DNA from: Thermococcus sp.
GTDB lineage: Archaea; Methanobacteriota_B; Thermococci; Thermococcales; Thermococcaceae
Assembly: GCA_015522395.1 (NCBI GenBank)
Contig: WAMH01000251.1
Location: 1-6,228 of the forward strand
Direction: 5' to 3'
Length of the DNA stretch: 6,228 nt
The position numbers were made by a program, and so were the translations under genes. Of this stretch, positions 1-4,326 are shown in pieces. Within the stretch, counting starts at the first letter, position 1. Every line of letters starts with the position of its first letter. The notes under the pieces are model-generated. The model saw only the letters and a list, made by a program, of their open reading frames with translations. It searched no databases and was not told where the DNA came from.

Positions 1-260
1 ATCCTCTCCCTTGGAACGGCAACGACGAGGTAGTAGCTCTCCGGCGTCGCCCCGACCTCGATCTGAGGCTTTATCTCGAAGGCCGGATGCGGATAGCTCA
101 TCTGCCTCCACTCGCCGTCGAGGAAAACGTAAGCTCCAAAGACCTCCTCAACAGGCTCGACCTGGAAGCCCTCCGGCGGGTTCGCCCGGAGTTCCTCGTT
201 GAGCGCAAAGATGCTCCCCCACATCTCGTTCAGAAAATCGTGAACTTCCTTCACCCTCAT
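1..260 (-). CDS. Partial hypothetical protein, probably DUF3201-like (N-terminal 86 residues)
   Basis: Read on the minus strand, an open frame starts at ATG 258-260 and runs without a stop off the left edge, so only the N-terminal 86 residues are present and the C-terminus is missing. The protein begins MRVKEVHDFLNEMWGSIFAL and continues with a proline-glycine segment (NPPEGFQVEPVEEVFGAYVF) and a PHPAFEIKPQIEVGATPESY segment. It has no signal peptide or membrane segment, so it is probably cytosolic. The wording resembles an uncharacterised Thermococcales family that I recall as DUF3201. That assignment is from memory and only moderately sure, and no biochemical role is known to me. The start is supported by a GGTG ribosome-binding motif 8 bases upstream and a TATA box 35 bases upstream. 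It lies downstream of the LEA14-like gene on the same strand but seems to have its own promoter. Confidence 0.8.
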   Translation of the reverse strand, partial: MRVKEVHDFLNEMWGSIFALNEELRANPPEGFQVEPVEEVFGAYVFLDGEWRQMSYPHPAFEIKPQIEVGATPESYYLVVAVPRER

Positions 261-290
261 TTTTCACACCGGAAATGGAAAAGGAAATGG

Positions 291-300
291 CCTTAAAAAC
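291..300 (-). promoter_or_regulatory. TATA box of the DUF3201-like gene
   Basis: On the minus strand this reads GTTTTTAAGG, a typical Thermococcales box A, centred about 35 bases before the ATG at 260. With the usual 25-base spacing, transcription would start near 270 and give a leader of about 10 bases holding the GGTG motif. The same T-run lies only 3 bases past the stop of the upstream LEA14-like gene, so it could also serve as that gene's T-rich terminator. Confidence 0.6.
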
Positions 301-302
301 CT

Positions 303-1205
303 TCATTTCAGGCTGTTGAGCATCTCGTTGAGCTGCTCCATTATGTCTGTCTTGACCGTCTCCTCATAGCTGGTCAGCTTGACCCTGTGAACCCCCCCGA
401 GGACGTTGATGTCCAGGAAGATGTCCGCCCTGATCCTGCTCTCCTCCCCGTTCTTCACGTGGAGCTCCCAGACCTTCGGCAGGGCCGACTCGATGATGTA
501 GGTCCTCACATCTAACGTTGCGTAACCCTCTGCGGGTATGATGGTGCCCTTCTCCGTTGAGCCGTACGCCATTTTGATCCCGTTGGCGTAGGCGTCGAAG
601 CTCAGGTTAGCTACTGGGATCGGGAACTTGTTGGGGTTGTAGAGCCTCATGTGTGCCACCAGAACTGCCTTCCCATTCTCCTCGCCGGCCCAGTCAAAGA
701 TCGTCTCAACTAGCGCGGGGCTCTCAACGGTTCCCCCCAGGAATTCCTGGCTCTCCGCGGTGAAGTTTAGGTACGCCAGCAAGTTCTCGCTTATGGCTCT
801 CTTCAGGTCGAGGTTTATCGGTATCACCCCCAGGAGCTTGCCCCTTACGATGACACTGACGTTGCCCCTCTGGCCGCTGTTGAGGTAGTTCACCAGTGCC
901 CTCACGAGGTTGCGGTTGTCGATGGTTAGAACCATGCCCAAGTTCGTGCTCAGCGCGCTGTAGTTGAACTCCGTTACCCTTGCCACCGGGATATCTGCGA
1001 ACTCTATCGTCAGGTTCTCGAGGGAAACCGGTACGAGGAGTGGCCTGTTCATCTCCCCTGAAATCACGATCTCTGTTCTCTCTTCGCTCACGTTTCCCCA
1101 CCGGGCCTTCAGCTTGGGTTGCGCCGTTATGGCCGCGTAGCCAACGTAGCCAACCCACAGCAGGATCACGAGGAAGACCACGCCCACGATGACTTTCAGC
1201 CTCAT
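303..1205 (-). CDS. Membrane-anchored LEA14/WHy-domain (LEA type 2) protein
   Basis: A 300-residue protein. Residues 4-24 form one hydrophobic helix (MRLKVIVGVVFLVILLWVGY) after two basic residues, which fits an uncleaved signal anchor with the rest outside the membrane. The body looks like two LEA_2/WHy-type beta domains, about residues 30-135 and 165-275. The second is the clearer one, with the family-typical YNPNKFPIPVANLSFDAYANG near 189-209 and GTIIPAEGYATLDV near 220-233. Six N-X-S/T sequons (N38, 64, 81, 115, 147, 200) support an extracellular location. LEA14-like proteins are linked to desiccation or stress in plants, but the archaeal role is unknown and I do not assign one. The frame stays open upstream to 1343, but I chose ATG 1205 because GGTGA sits just ahead of it, the helix follows directly, and the longer version would swallow both divergent promoters. 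Confidence 0.88.
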   Translation of the reverse strand: MRLKVIVGVVFLVILLWVGYVGYAAITAQPKLKARWGNVSEERTEIVISGEMNRPLLVPVSLENLTIEFADIPVARVTEFNYSALSTNLGMVLTIDNRNLVRALVNYLNSGQRGNVSVIVRGKLLGVIPINLDLKRAISENLLAYLNFTAESQEFLGGTVESPALVETIFDWAGEENGKAVLVAHMRLYNPNKFPIPVANLSFDAYANGIKMAYGSTEKGTIIPAEGYATLDVRTYIIESALPKVWELHVKNGEESRIRADIFLDINVLGGVHRVKLTSYEETVKTDIMEQLNEMLNSLK

Positions 1206-1238
1206 CCTTTCACCTTCCGTGTATTTCGATCCCAGAGG

Positions 1239-1247
1239 GTTTAAACG
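1239..1247 (-). promoter_or_regulatory. TATA box of the LEA14-like gene
   Basis: The minus strand reads CGTTTAAAC, centred about 38 bases before ATG 1205. A start of transcription near 1218 would leave a leader of about 13 bases carrying GGTGAAAGG. The element is part of two overlapping 8-base palindromes (GTTTAAAC 1239-1246 and AAACGTTT 1243-1250). Confidence 0.55.
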
Positions 1248-1263
1248 TTTCCATCCCCGGTAG

Positions 1264-1273
1264 ACTTTAAAAC
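1264..1273 (+). promoter_or_regulatory. TATA box of carS
   Basis: ACTTTAAAAC is centred about 35 bases before ATG 1303, which puts the transcription start near 1293-1295. The leader would be about 10 bases and consist almost only of the ribosome-binding motif GGTGG (1294-1298). It lies back to back with the minus-strand promoter at 1239-1247, so the 97-base gap holds two divergent core promoters and little else. Confidence 0.6.
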
Positions 1274-1302
1274 CCTCCGCCCTAAACGGATGGGGTGGAA
1301 TA

Positions 1303-1818
1303 ATGGGGTGGCTCTCATCTCTCCTCTGGGCCTTCTGGTACATCCTTCCGGCCTACGTTGCCAACGGTTCCCCCGTCCTCGTTGGTGGGGGAAAACCCAT
1401 AGACGGTGGAAGGAAGTGGCGCGATGGAAAGCGCCTTCTCGGTGACGGAAAGACGTGGCGGGGCTTCTTCGGTGGCGTCGCCTTTGGAACCGTTACCGGC
1501 GTTGTCCAGTACTTCATAACGCCCGGATTCTACGGTAACCTGAGGACCGCGGTCCTTCTGGCGTTCCTGCTCTCGTTCGGCGCCCTCCTCGGCGACCTAA
1601 TCGGCAGCTTCCTCAAGAGGCGTGCCAACCTGCCCCGCGGTGCCCCCGCGATAGGCCTCGACCAGCTCGGCTTCCTCCTCGCGGCGCTCACACTGGCCTA
1701 TCCCGTGAAGCCTCTAACCTCGAGCCAGCAGCTCGCGGTTCTGATACTTACCCCCTTCATCCACTGGGGGGCCAATTACTTCGCCTACAAAATGGGCTGG
1801 AAGAGTGTGCCGTGGTAG
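1303..1818 (+). CDS. carS: CDP-2,3-bis-(O-geranylgeranyl)-sn-glycerol synthase (CDP-archaeol synthase)
   Basis: This 171-residue membrane enzyme activates digeranylgeranylglyceryl phosphate with CTP to give CDP-archaeol, the branch-point intermediate for archaeal phospholipid head groups. It belongs to the CarS/DUF46 family, related to bacterial CdsA. Motifs seen: PAYVANGSPVLVGGGKPIDGG (16-36, spanning the first membrane helix and following loop), LLGDGKTWRGFFGG (45-58), GALLGDLIGSFLKRR (93-107) and GLDQLGF (118-124). The LGD...KR and LDQL blocks match the region where this superfamily binds metal and nucleotide. Hydrophobic stretches near 5-20, 55-75, 82-103, 120-133 and 143-160 fit about five membrane helices. 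Length is normal for the family. ATG 1303 follows GGTGG at good spacing. It is transcribed away from the LEA14-like gene and ends 58 bases before moaD, which has its own TATA box. Confidence 0.95.
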   Translation: MGWLSSLLWAFWYILPAYVANGSPVLVGGGKPIDGGRKWRDGKRLLGDGKTWRGFFGGVAFGTVTGVVQYFITPGFYGNLRTAVLLAFLLSFGALLGDLIGSFLKRRANLPRGAPAIGLDQLGFLLAALTLAYPVKPLTSSQQLAVLILTPFIHWGANYFAYKMGWKSVPW

Positions 1819-1836
1819 CAGAGCCGTCGGGTAACC

Positions 1837-1845
1837 CTTTTTAAC
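1837..1845 (+). promoter_or_regulatory. TATA box of the moaD-E1 operon, possible carS terminator
   Basis: CTTTTTAAC is centred about 36 bases before ATG 1877 and predicts a transcription start near 1866, a leader of about 10 bases starting around GGGGTGG. This spacing argues for the 1877 start of moaD and against the upstream TTG (1862) and ATG (1871). Its five-T run lies about 20 bases past the carS stop and could also end the carS transcript. Confidence 0.55.
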
Positions 1846-1876
1846 TCACCCTCCAACCTCTTTGGGGTGGATGTGG

Positions 1877-2143
1877 ATGAAGGTCACGGTTCGCTACTTC
1901 GCGCGCTACCGCTCCCTCGTCGGCAAAAGCGAGGAGGAGCTTGAGGTTCCGGACGGGATAACAGTCGGCGAGCTTGTGGAGATCCTTAAGGAGAGGCACC
2001 CGGTTTTGAAAAACGAGGTCTTCGCCGAGGAAGACGACCTGGCCGATGTCAACGTTTCGCGGAACGGCCGCTACGTGCGCTTCGACGAGGTTCTCCGTGA
2101 TGGGGACATCGTCGCGATATTCCCCCCCGTGAGCGGTGGTTGA
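1877..2143 (+). CDS. moaD: MoaD-like ubiquitin-fold sulfur carrier (small molybdopterin synthase subunit / SAMP)
   Basis: An 88-residue beta-grasp protein ending in PPVSGG, with the terminal Gly87-Gly88 that an E1-like enzyme adenylates and that then carries sulfur as a thiocarboxylate. The layout is standard for MoaD: MKVTVRYFARYRSLVG at the start, a central VGELVEILKERHP helix (30-42), VNVSRNGRYVRF (58-69) and LRDGDIVAIFPPVSGG (73-88). With MoaE it would form molybdopterin synthase. In archaea such proteins (SAMPs) can also act in tRNA thiolation and be conjugated to proteins, and the sequence alone cannot separate these roles. The frame extends 5 residues upstream, but ATG 1877 has GGTGG at 6-base spacing and fits the TATA box. 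It is followed at once by the E1-like gene, whose ATG lies one base after the moaD stop. Confidence 0.92.
   Translation: MKVTVRYFARYRSLVGKSEEELEVPDGITVGELVEILKERHPVLKNEVFAEEDDLADVNVSRNGRYVRFDEVLRDGDIVAIFPPVSGG
2135..2140 (+). promoter_or_regulatory. Ribosome-binding site of the E1-like gene formed by the Gly-Gly codons of moaD
   Basis: The moaD 3' end reads GGT GGT TGA and is followed by G-ATG. The GGTGGT that encodes the functionally essential Gly87-Gly88 is also the only Shine-Dalgarno-like motif for ATG 2145. This decides that start over the in-frame GTG at 2136 and implies translational coupling of the two genes. Confidence 0.7.
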
Positions 2144-2144
2144 G

Positions 2145-2843
2145 ATGCTGAGCGAGAGGGAGCTTGAGCGCTACGACCGGCAGATAATGATCTTCGGAAG
2201 GGAGGGCCAGGAGAAGCTGAAGAACTCGAAGGTGGCCGTCGTTGGGGTCGGTGGCCTGGGAAGCCCAGTGGCGTACTACCTGGCCGCGGCCGGAATCGGC
2301 ACCCTCCTCCTGATAGACGAGCAGGAACCTGAACTTAGCAACCTCAACAGGCAGATACTCCACTGGGAGGAGGACGTTGGAAAGAACCCCAAGCCCCTAT
2401 CGGCGAAGTGGAAGCTCGGGCGCTTCAACTCCGATATAAAAATCGAGACCTTCGTTGGACGGCTCACCGCCGGGAACATCGATGATGTCCTCGATGGCGT
2501 TGACGTTATAGTTGACTGTCTCGACAACTTCGCCACGCGCTTCCTTCTCGACGACTACGCTCACAGGAAGAGAATCCCGCTCGTTCACGGCGCGGTCGAG
2601 GGGACCTTCGGCCAGGTGACGACGGTAGTTCCGGGTCTCACGAAGTCCCTCCGCGAGGTCTTCGGAAGTGTAAGGGAAAAAAGCGGGAAGCTCCCCATAA
2701 TCGGGGCGGCCGCGGGGGTTGTGGGCTCGATTCAGGCCATGGAGGTTCTCAAGCTCCTCACGGGCATCGGCGAGCCTCTGACCAACAGGCTCCTCATAAT
2801 CGACTTGGCCTACAACACCTTCGACGTCGTTGAACTCAGGTAG
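2145..2843 (+). CDS. moeB: E1-like adenylyltransferase (MoeB/ThiF/HesA/UbaA family)
   Basis: A 232-residue enzyme expected to use ATP to adenylate the C-terminal glycine of the adjacent MoaD. Visible motifs: RYDRQ (9-13) with the arginine used in trans in MoeB dimers, the nucleotide loop GVGGLGS (34-40), Asp58 followed by SNLNRQ (65-70), Lys83 in GKNPK, DCLDN (124-128) with the Mg-binding aspartate D127, and GVVGSIQAMEVLKLLTG (191-207). It is somewhat shorter than bacterial MoeB (about 250). Its only cysteine is C125. The two CxxC zinc pairs and the conserved cysteine of ThiF/UbaA-type enzymes are absent, and the usual DxD is Asp-Glu-Gln. The fold and ATP residues are otherwise intact, so it is probably active as an adenylyltransferase. 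The symbol reflects family membership; thiF-like or ubaA would also be fair. Its stop codon lies inside the 3' end of the opposing lipoprotein gene. Confidence 0.92.
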   Translation: MLSERELERYDRQIMIFGREGQEKLKNSKVAVVGVGGLGSPVAYYLAAAGIGTLLLIDEQEPELSNLNRQILHWEEDVGKNPKPLSAKWKLGRFNSDIKIETFVGRLTAGNIDDVLDGVDVIVDCLDNFATRFLLDDYAHRKRIPLVHGAVEGTFGQVTTVVPGLTKSLREVFGSVREKSGKLPIIGAAAGVVGSIQAMEVLKLLTGIGEPLTNRLLIIDLAYNTFDVVELR

Positions 2844-3717
2844 TCGGGACCTTCACTTCTTCCTTCACGTTTATCCCCGTTACGGTTATGACCTGCTCCC
2901 AGTAACCGCTCTGGGTTATGGTCGCGTTCCCGAGGAGGGGGTCGCTTATTTGGACGCTCGTTTCCACGTCAAAGGAGAGCTTTCCGCCGGCTATCTCACC
3001 GTTCCTGAAGTAGAACTCCAGCCTGCCGTTGCTCACCTCCACCTTGGTCTTGGGCGATATGGAAAAGTACTCCCTCGCCAGATCCGTTAGGTCGTAGTCC
3101 GGAACGCTGTACTCCATGATCACGAGGCTCCCGTTTGTCTCCGTTGACTCCGGCTTTTCACCGAGGTACTTCCTCGCCAGGTCCACGATGTTGTAGTTCC
3201 AGACGACGGCCGCTAGGTTGGTGTCGTTGATCTTTATCCATCCGGTCAGGCCCCTTACGTAGGTTGTCTCACCTATGATTATCCTCGAGGTGTTGGTCTG
3301 CGCCCCGTCCGGCGAGCCGATAGCGGTTGAGTTTATCCACGCCCTTTTATCCCTGAGGTCAACGTAGCCCCTTTCGATTATCCTCAGGGTAACGTTGTCA
3401 GTCTGCGATGTCCCGTTGGTGGAGATGCTGACGGTCATCTTCAGGGTACCGTTTGAGACGTAGGTGAAGCTCCACACCGAGTTCAGGTTCTCCAGCAGGT
3501 CCGAACGGCTGACCTCTTTCTTCCCCTTCGGCTGGGTGGTTGTCTCGATTGACGTGGGCGACGCAACTGGACCGGTCGAGGTTTTTGTGGCTGTCATTGA
3601 GGTCGCTGTGGGGGATGTCTTCATCGGGGTCGTCGTTCCGGATGAACCGTTCCCAACGCACCCCGCGATACCCACCACTAGTAGGGTTATCACGATCAGG
3701 GCGGCGTAACCTTTCAT
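2836..3717 (-). CDS. Secreted lipoprotein of unknown function
   Basis: A 293-residue protein with a clear lipoprotein signal: MKGYAALIVITLLVVGIAGC, lipobox I17-A-G-C20. The mature part starts with a Ser/Thr-rich linker (about 24-62) typical of archaeal surface lipoproteins, then a beta-rich globular domain (about 70-287) with repeating short strands (LKMTVSIST, RIIIGETTYV, GRLEFYFRNGEIAGG). The pattern recalls LolA/LppX-type lipoprotein folds, but that is only an impression. Nine N-X-S/T sequons (N23, 89, 101, 108, 129, 142, 164, 195, 264) suggest heavy glycosylation outside the cell. There are no catalytic motifs I recognise and no cysteine beyond C20. ATG 3717 follows GGTGAGAGG. The gene lies between the E1-like gene, which it overlaps by 8 bases at the 3' ends, and divergent moaE, with no evident functional tie to either. 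Confidence 0.9.
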   Translation of the reverse strand: MKGYAALIVITLLVVGIAGCVGNGSSGTTTPMKTSPTATSMTATKTSTGPVASPTSIETTTQPKGKKEVSRSDLLENLNSVWSFTYVSNGTLKMTVSISTNGTSQTDNVTLRIIERGYVDLRDKRAWINSTAIGSPDGAQTNTSRIIIGETTYVRGLTGWIKINDTNLAAVVWNYNIVDLARKYLGEKPESTETNGSLVIMEYSVPDYDLTDLAREYFSISPKTKVEVSNGRLEFYFRNGEIAGGKLSFDVETSVQISDPLLGNATITQSGYWEQVITVTGINVKEEVKVPTT

Positions 3718-3750
3718 CCTCTCACCTTAACCCCACTGCGTTCTCGGCAA

Positions 3751-3758
3751 CTTAAACC
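3751..3758 (-). promoter_or_regulatory. TATA box of the lipoprotein gene
   Basis: The minus strand reads GGTTTAAG, centred about 37 bases before ATG 3717. A start near 3729 would leave a leader of about 12 bases with GGTGAGAGG as ribosome-binding site. It shares the 93-base divergent gap with the moaE promoter. Confidence 0.55.
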
Positions 3759-3770
3759 TTTCCACCGCTC

Positions 3771-3780
3771 GGTTTTTAAT
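3771..3780 (+). promoter_or_regulatory. TATA box of moaE
   Basis: GGTTTTTAAT is centred about 35 bases before ATG 3811, predicting transcription from about 3801 and a 10-base leader that contains GGTGG (3802-3806). moaE thus has its own promoter and is not in the moaD-E1 transcript. Confidence 0.6.
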
Positions 3781-3810
3781 ACCTTCACCTGAAACTCCTG
3801 TGGTGGAAGC

Positions 3811-4236
3811 ATGAAGGTGAGACTCACAAAGGAACCCTTTGACCTCCACGAGGCTTTGAATTACCTCCTAGTTCCTGAGGCAGGGGCCTACGTCTTCTTC
3901 CTCGGCAAGGTCAGGAGCGAGAGCCGCGGGAGGCACGTGAAGAAGCTCGTCTACGAGGCCTACCCCGAGATGGCGGAGGCTGAGATGGAGCGCATAAGGA
4001 AGGAGGCCCTTGGGAGGTTCCCGATCATCGACATGCTGATATGGCACCGCTACGGTGAGCTTGAGGTTGGAGAGGACACGATACTCATCATAGCGAGCGC
4101 CGGGCACAGAAAGGAGGCCTTTAAGGCGTGCTCATGGGCGATCGACGAGGTCAAGAAGCGCGTTCCAGTATGGAAAAGGGAAGTCACCGATGAGGGCACC
4201 TTCTGGATAGAGGGGGACAGGGCAGTTCACGGGTGA
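3811..4236 (+). CDS. moaE: Molybdopterin synthase catalytic (large) subunit
   Basis: A 141-residue MoaE that, with thiocarboxylated MoaD, puts two sulfurs on cyclic pyranopterin monophosphate to make the molybdopterin dithiolene. In Thermococcales this cofactor is mainly loaded with tungsten for aldehyde ferredoxin oxidoreductases. Family motifs are complete: FFLGKVR (29-35), LVYEAYPEMAE (46-56), WHRYGELEVGE (78-88), SAGHRKEAFKA (96-106) and KKRVPVWKRE (115-124). K115 and K122 have the same 7-residue spacing as the two active-site lysines K119 and K126 of the E. coli enzyme. Length is near the usual 140-150. ATG 3811 follows GGTGG at 4-base spacing. moaD and the E1-like gene lie about 1 kb upstream on the same strand, separated only by the opposing lipoprotein gene. 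Confidence 0.96.
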   Translation: MKVRLTKEPFDLHEALNYLLVPEAGAYVFFLGKVRSESRGRHVKKLVYEAYPEMAEAEMERIRKEALGRFPIIDMLIWHRYGELEVGEDTILIIASAGHRKEAFKACSWAIDEVKKRVPVWKREVTDEGTFWIEGDRAVHG

Positions 4237-4245
4237 GCCCTTCCA

Positions 4246-4251
4246 TTTTTT
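4246..4251 (+). terminator. T-run terminator candidate after moaE
   Basis: Six T residues, 10 bases past the moaE stop, preceded by the pyrimidine-rich CCCTTCC. Archaeal RNA polymerase can terminate at T-runs without a hairpin, and I see no stem ahead of it. It is the longest T-run on the plus strand in the window. Confidence 0.45.
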
Positions 4252-4255
4252 GCAT

Positions 4256-4270
4256 ACTATTGATAATAGT
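4256..4270. promoter_or_regulatory. Perfect inverted repeat, candidate operator
   Basis: ACTATT-GAT-AATAGT is a perfect 6-base inverted repeat around a 3-base centre, within the AT-rich spacer between moaE and the SPASM gene. It ends just before one possible TATA box (TTATAAAA, 4271-4278) and about 23 bases before the better one (4293-4302). Position and symmetry fit a dimeric helix-turn-helix regulator, with the convergent Lrp-like regulator as an obvious candidate. No second copy was seen at that regulator's own promoter. Confidence 0.4.
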
Positions 4271-4292
4271 TTATAAAACCGGAATAGAAAAA

Positions 4293-4306
4293 GTATATAT
4301 AACCTT
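4293..4306 (+). promoter_or_regulatory. Promoter of the SPASM-domain gene, probably leaderless
   Basis: GTATATATAACCTT has an unusually strong TATA core, with the purine-rich GGAATAGAAAA just upstream as a likely BRE. Its centre is only about 29 bases before ATG 4327 (26 before GTG 4324), so transcription should start at or within a few bases of the start codon. There is no usable ribosome-binding motif at normal spacing; a GGTG touches the ATG directly. The last ten bases, ATATAACCTT, recur in the promoter of the regulator at the right edge. Confidence 0.6.
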
Positions 4307-4326
4307 AGACGTTTGTACCACTGGTG

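Noticed and set aside
724..1158. Minus-strand 144-residue open frame inside the LEA14-like gene
   Set aside because: It is rich in Arg, Gly, Pro and Glu with no domain logic, lies fully inside a well-supported gene in another frame, and is typical of shadow frames in GC-rich DNA.
1239..1250. Overlapping palindromes GTTTAAAC and AAACGTTT as an operator
   Set aside because: TATA boxes of the TTTAAA type are self-complementary by nature, so the symmetry is largely expected; kept only as part of the promoter call.
1206..1343. N-terminal extension of the LEA14-like gene to ATG 1343
   Set aside because: It would cross both divergent promoters and the carS start, lacks a ribosome-binding site, and would place 46 unlike residues before a clean signal anchor.
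1357..1365. GTTGCCAAC, matching the SurR site pattern GTT-N3-AAC
   Set aside because: It lies inside the carS coding region and encodes part of a conserved motif (YVANG); no copy was seen in any promoter here.
1862..1876. Upstream TTG (1862) or ATG (1871) starts for moaD
   Set aside because: The predicted transcription start is near 1866, and GGTGG is correctly spaced only for ATG 1877; the added residues are not typical of MoaD.
2830..3090. Plus-strand frame of 86 residues after the E1 gene
   Set aside because: It is a reverse shadow of the lipoprotein gene, lacks a ribosome-binding site, and its composition (Leu, Tyr, His, Pro rich) is not protein-like.
4237..4326. A small gene or noncoding RNA in the AT-rich spacer after moaE
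   Set aside because: No open frame with a plausible start, no stable stem beyond the short palindrome; T-run, dyad and promoter explain the spacer.
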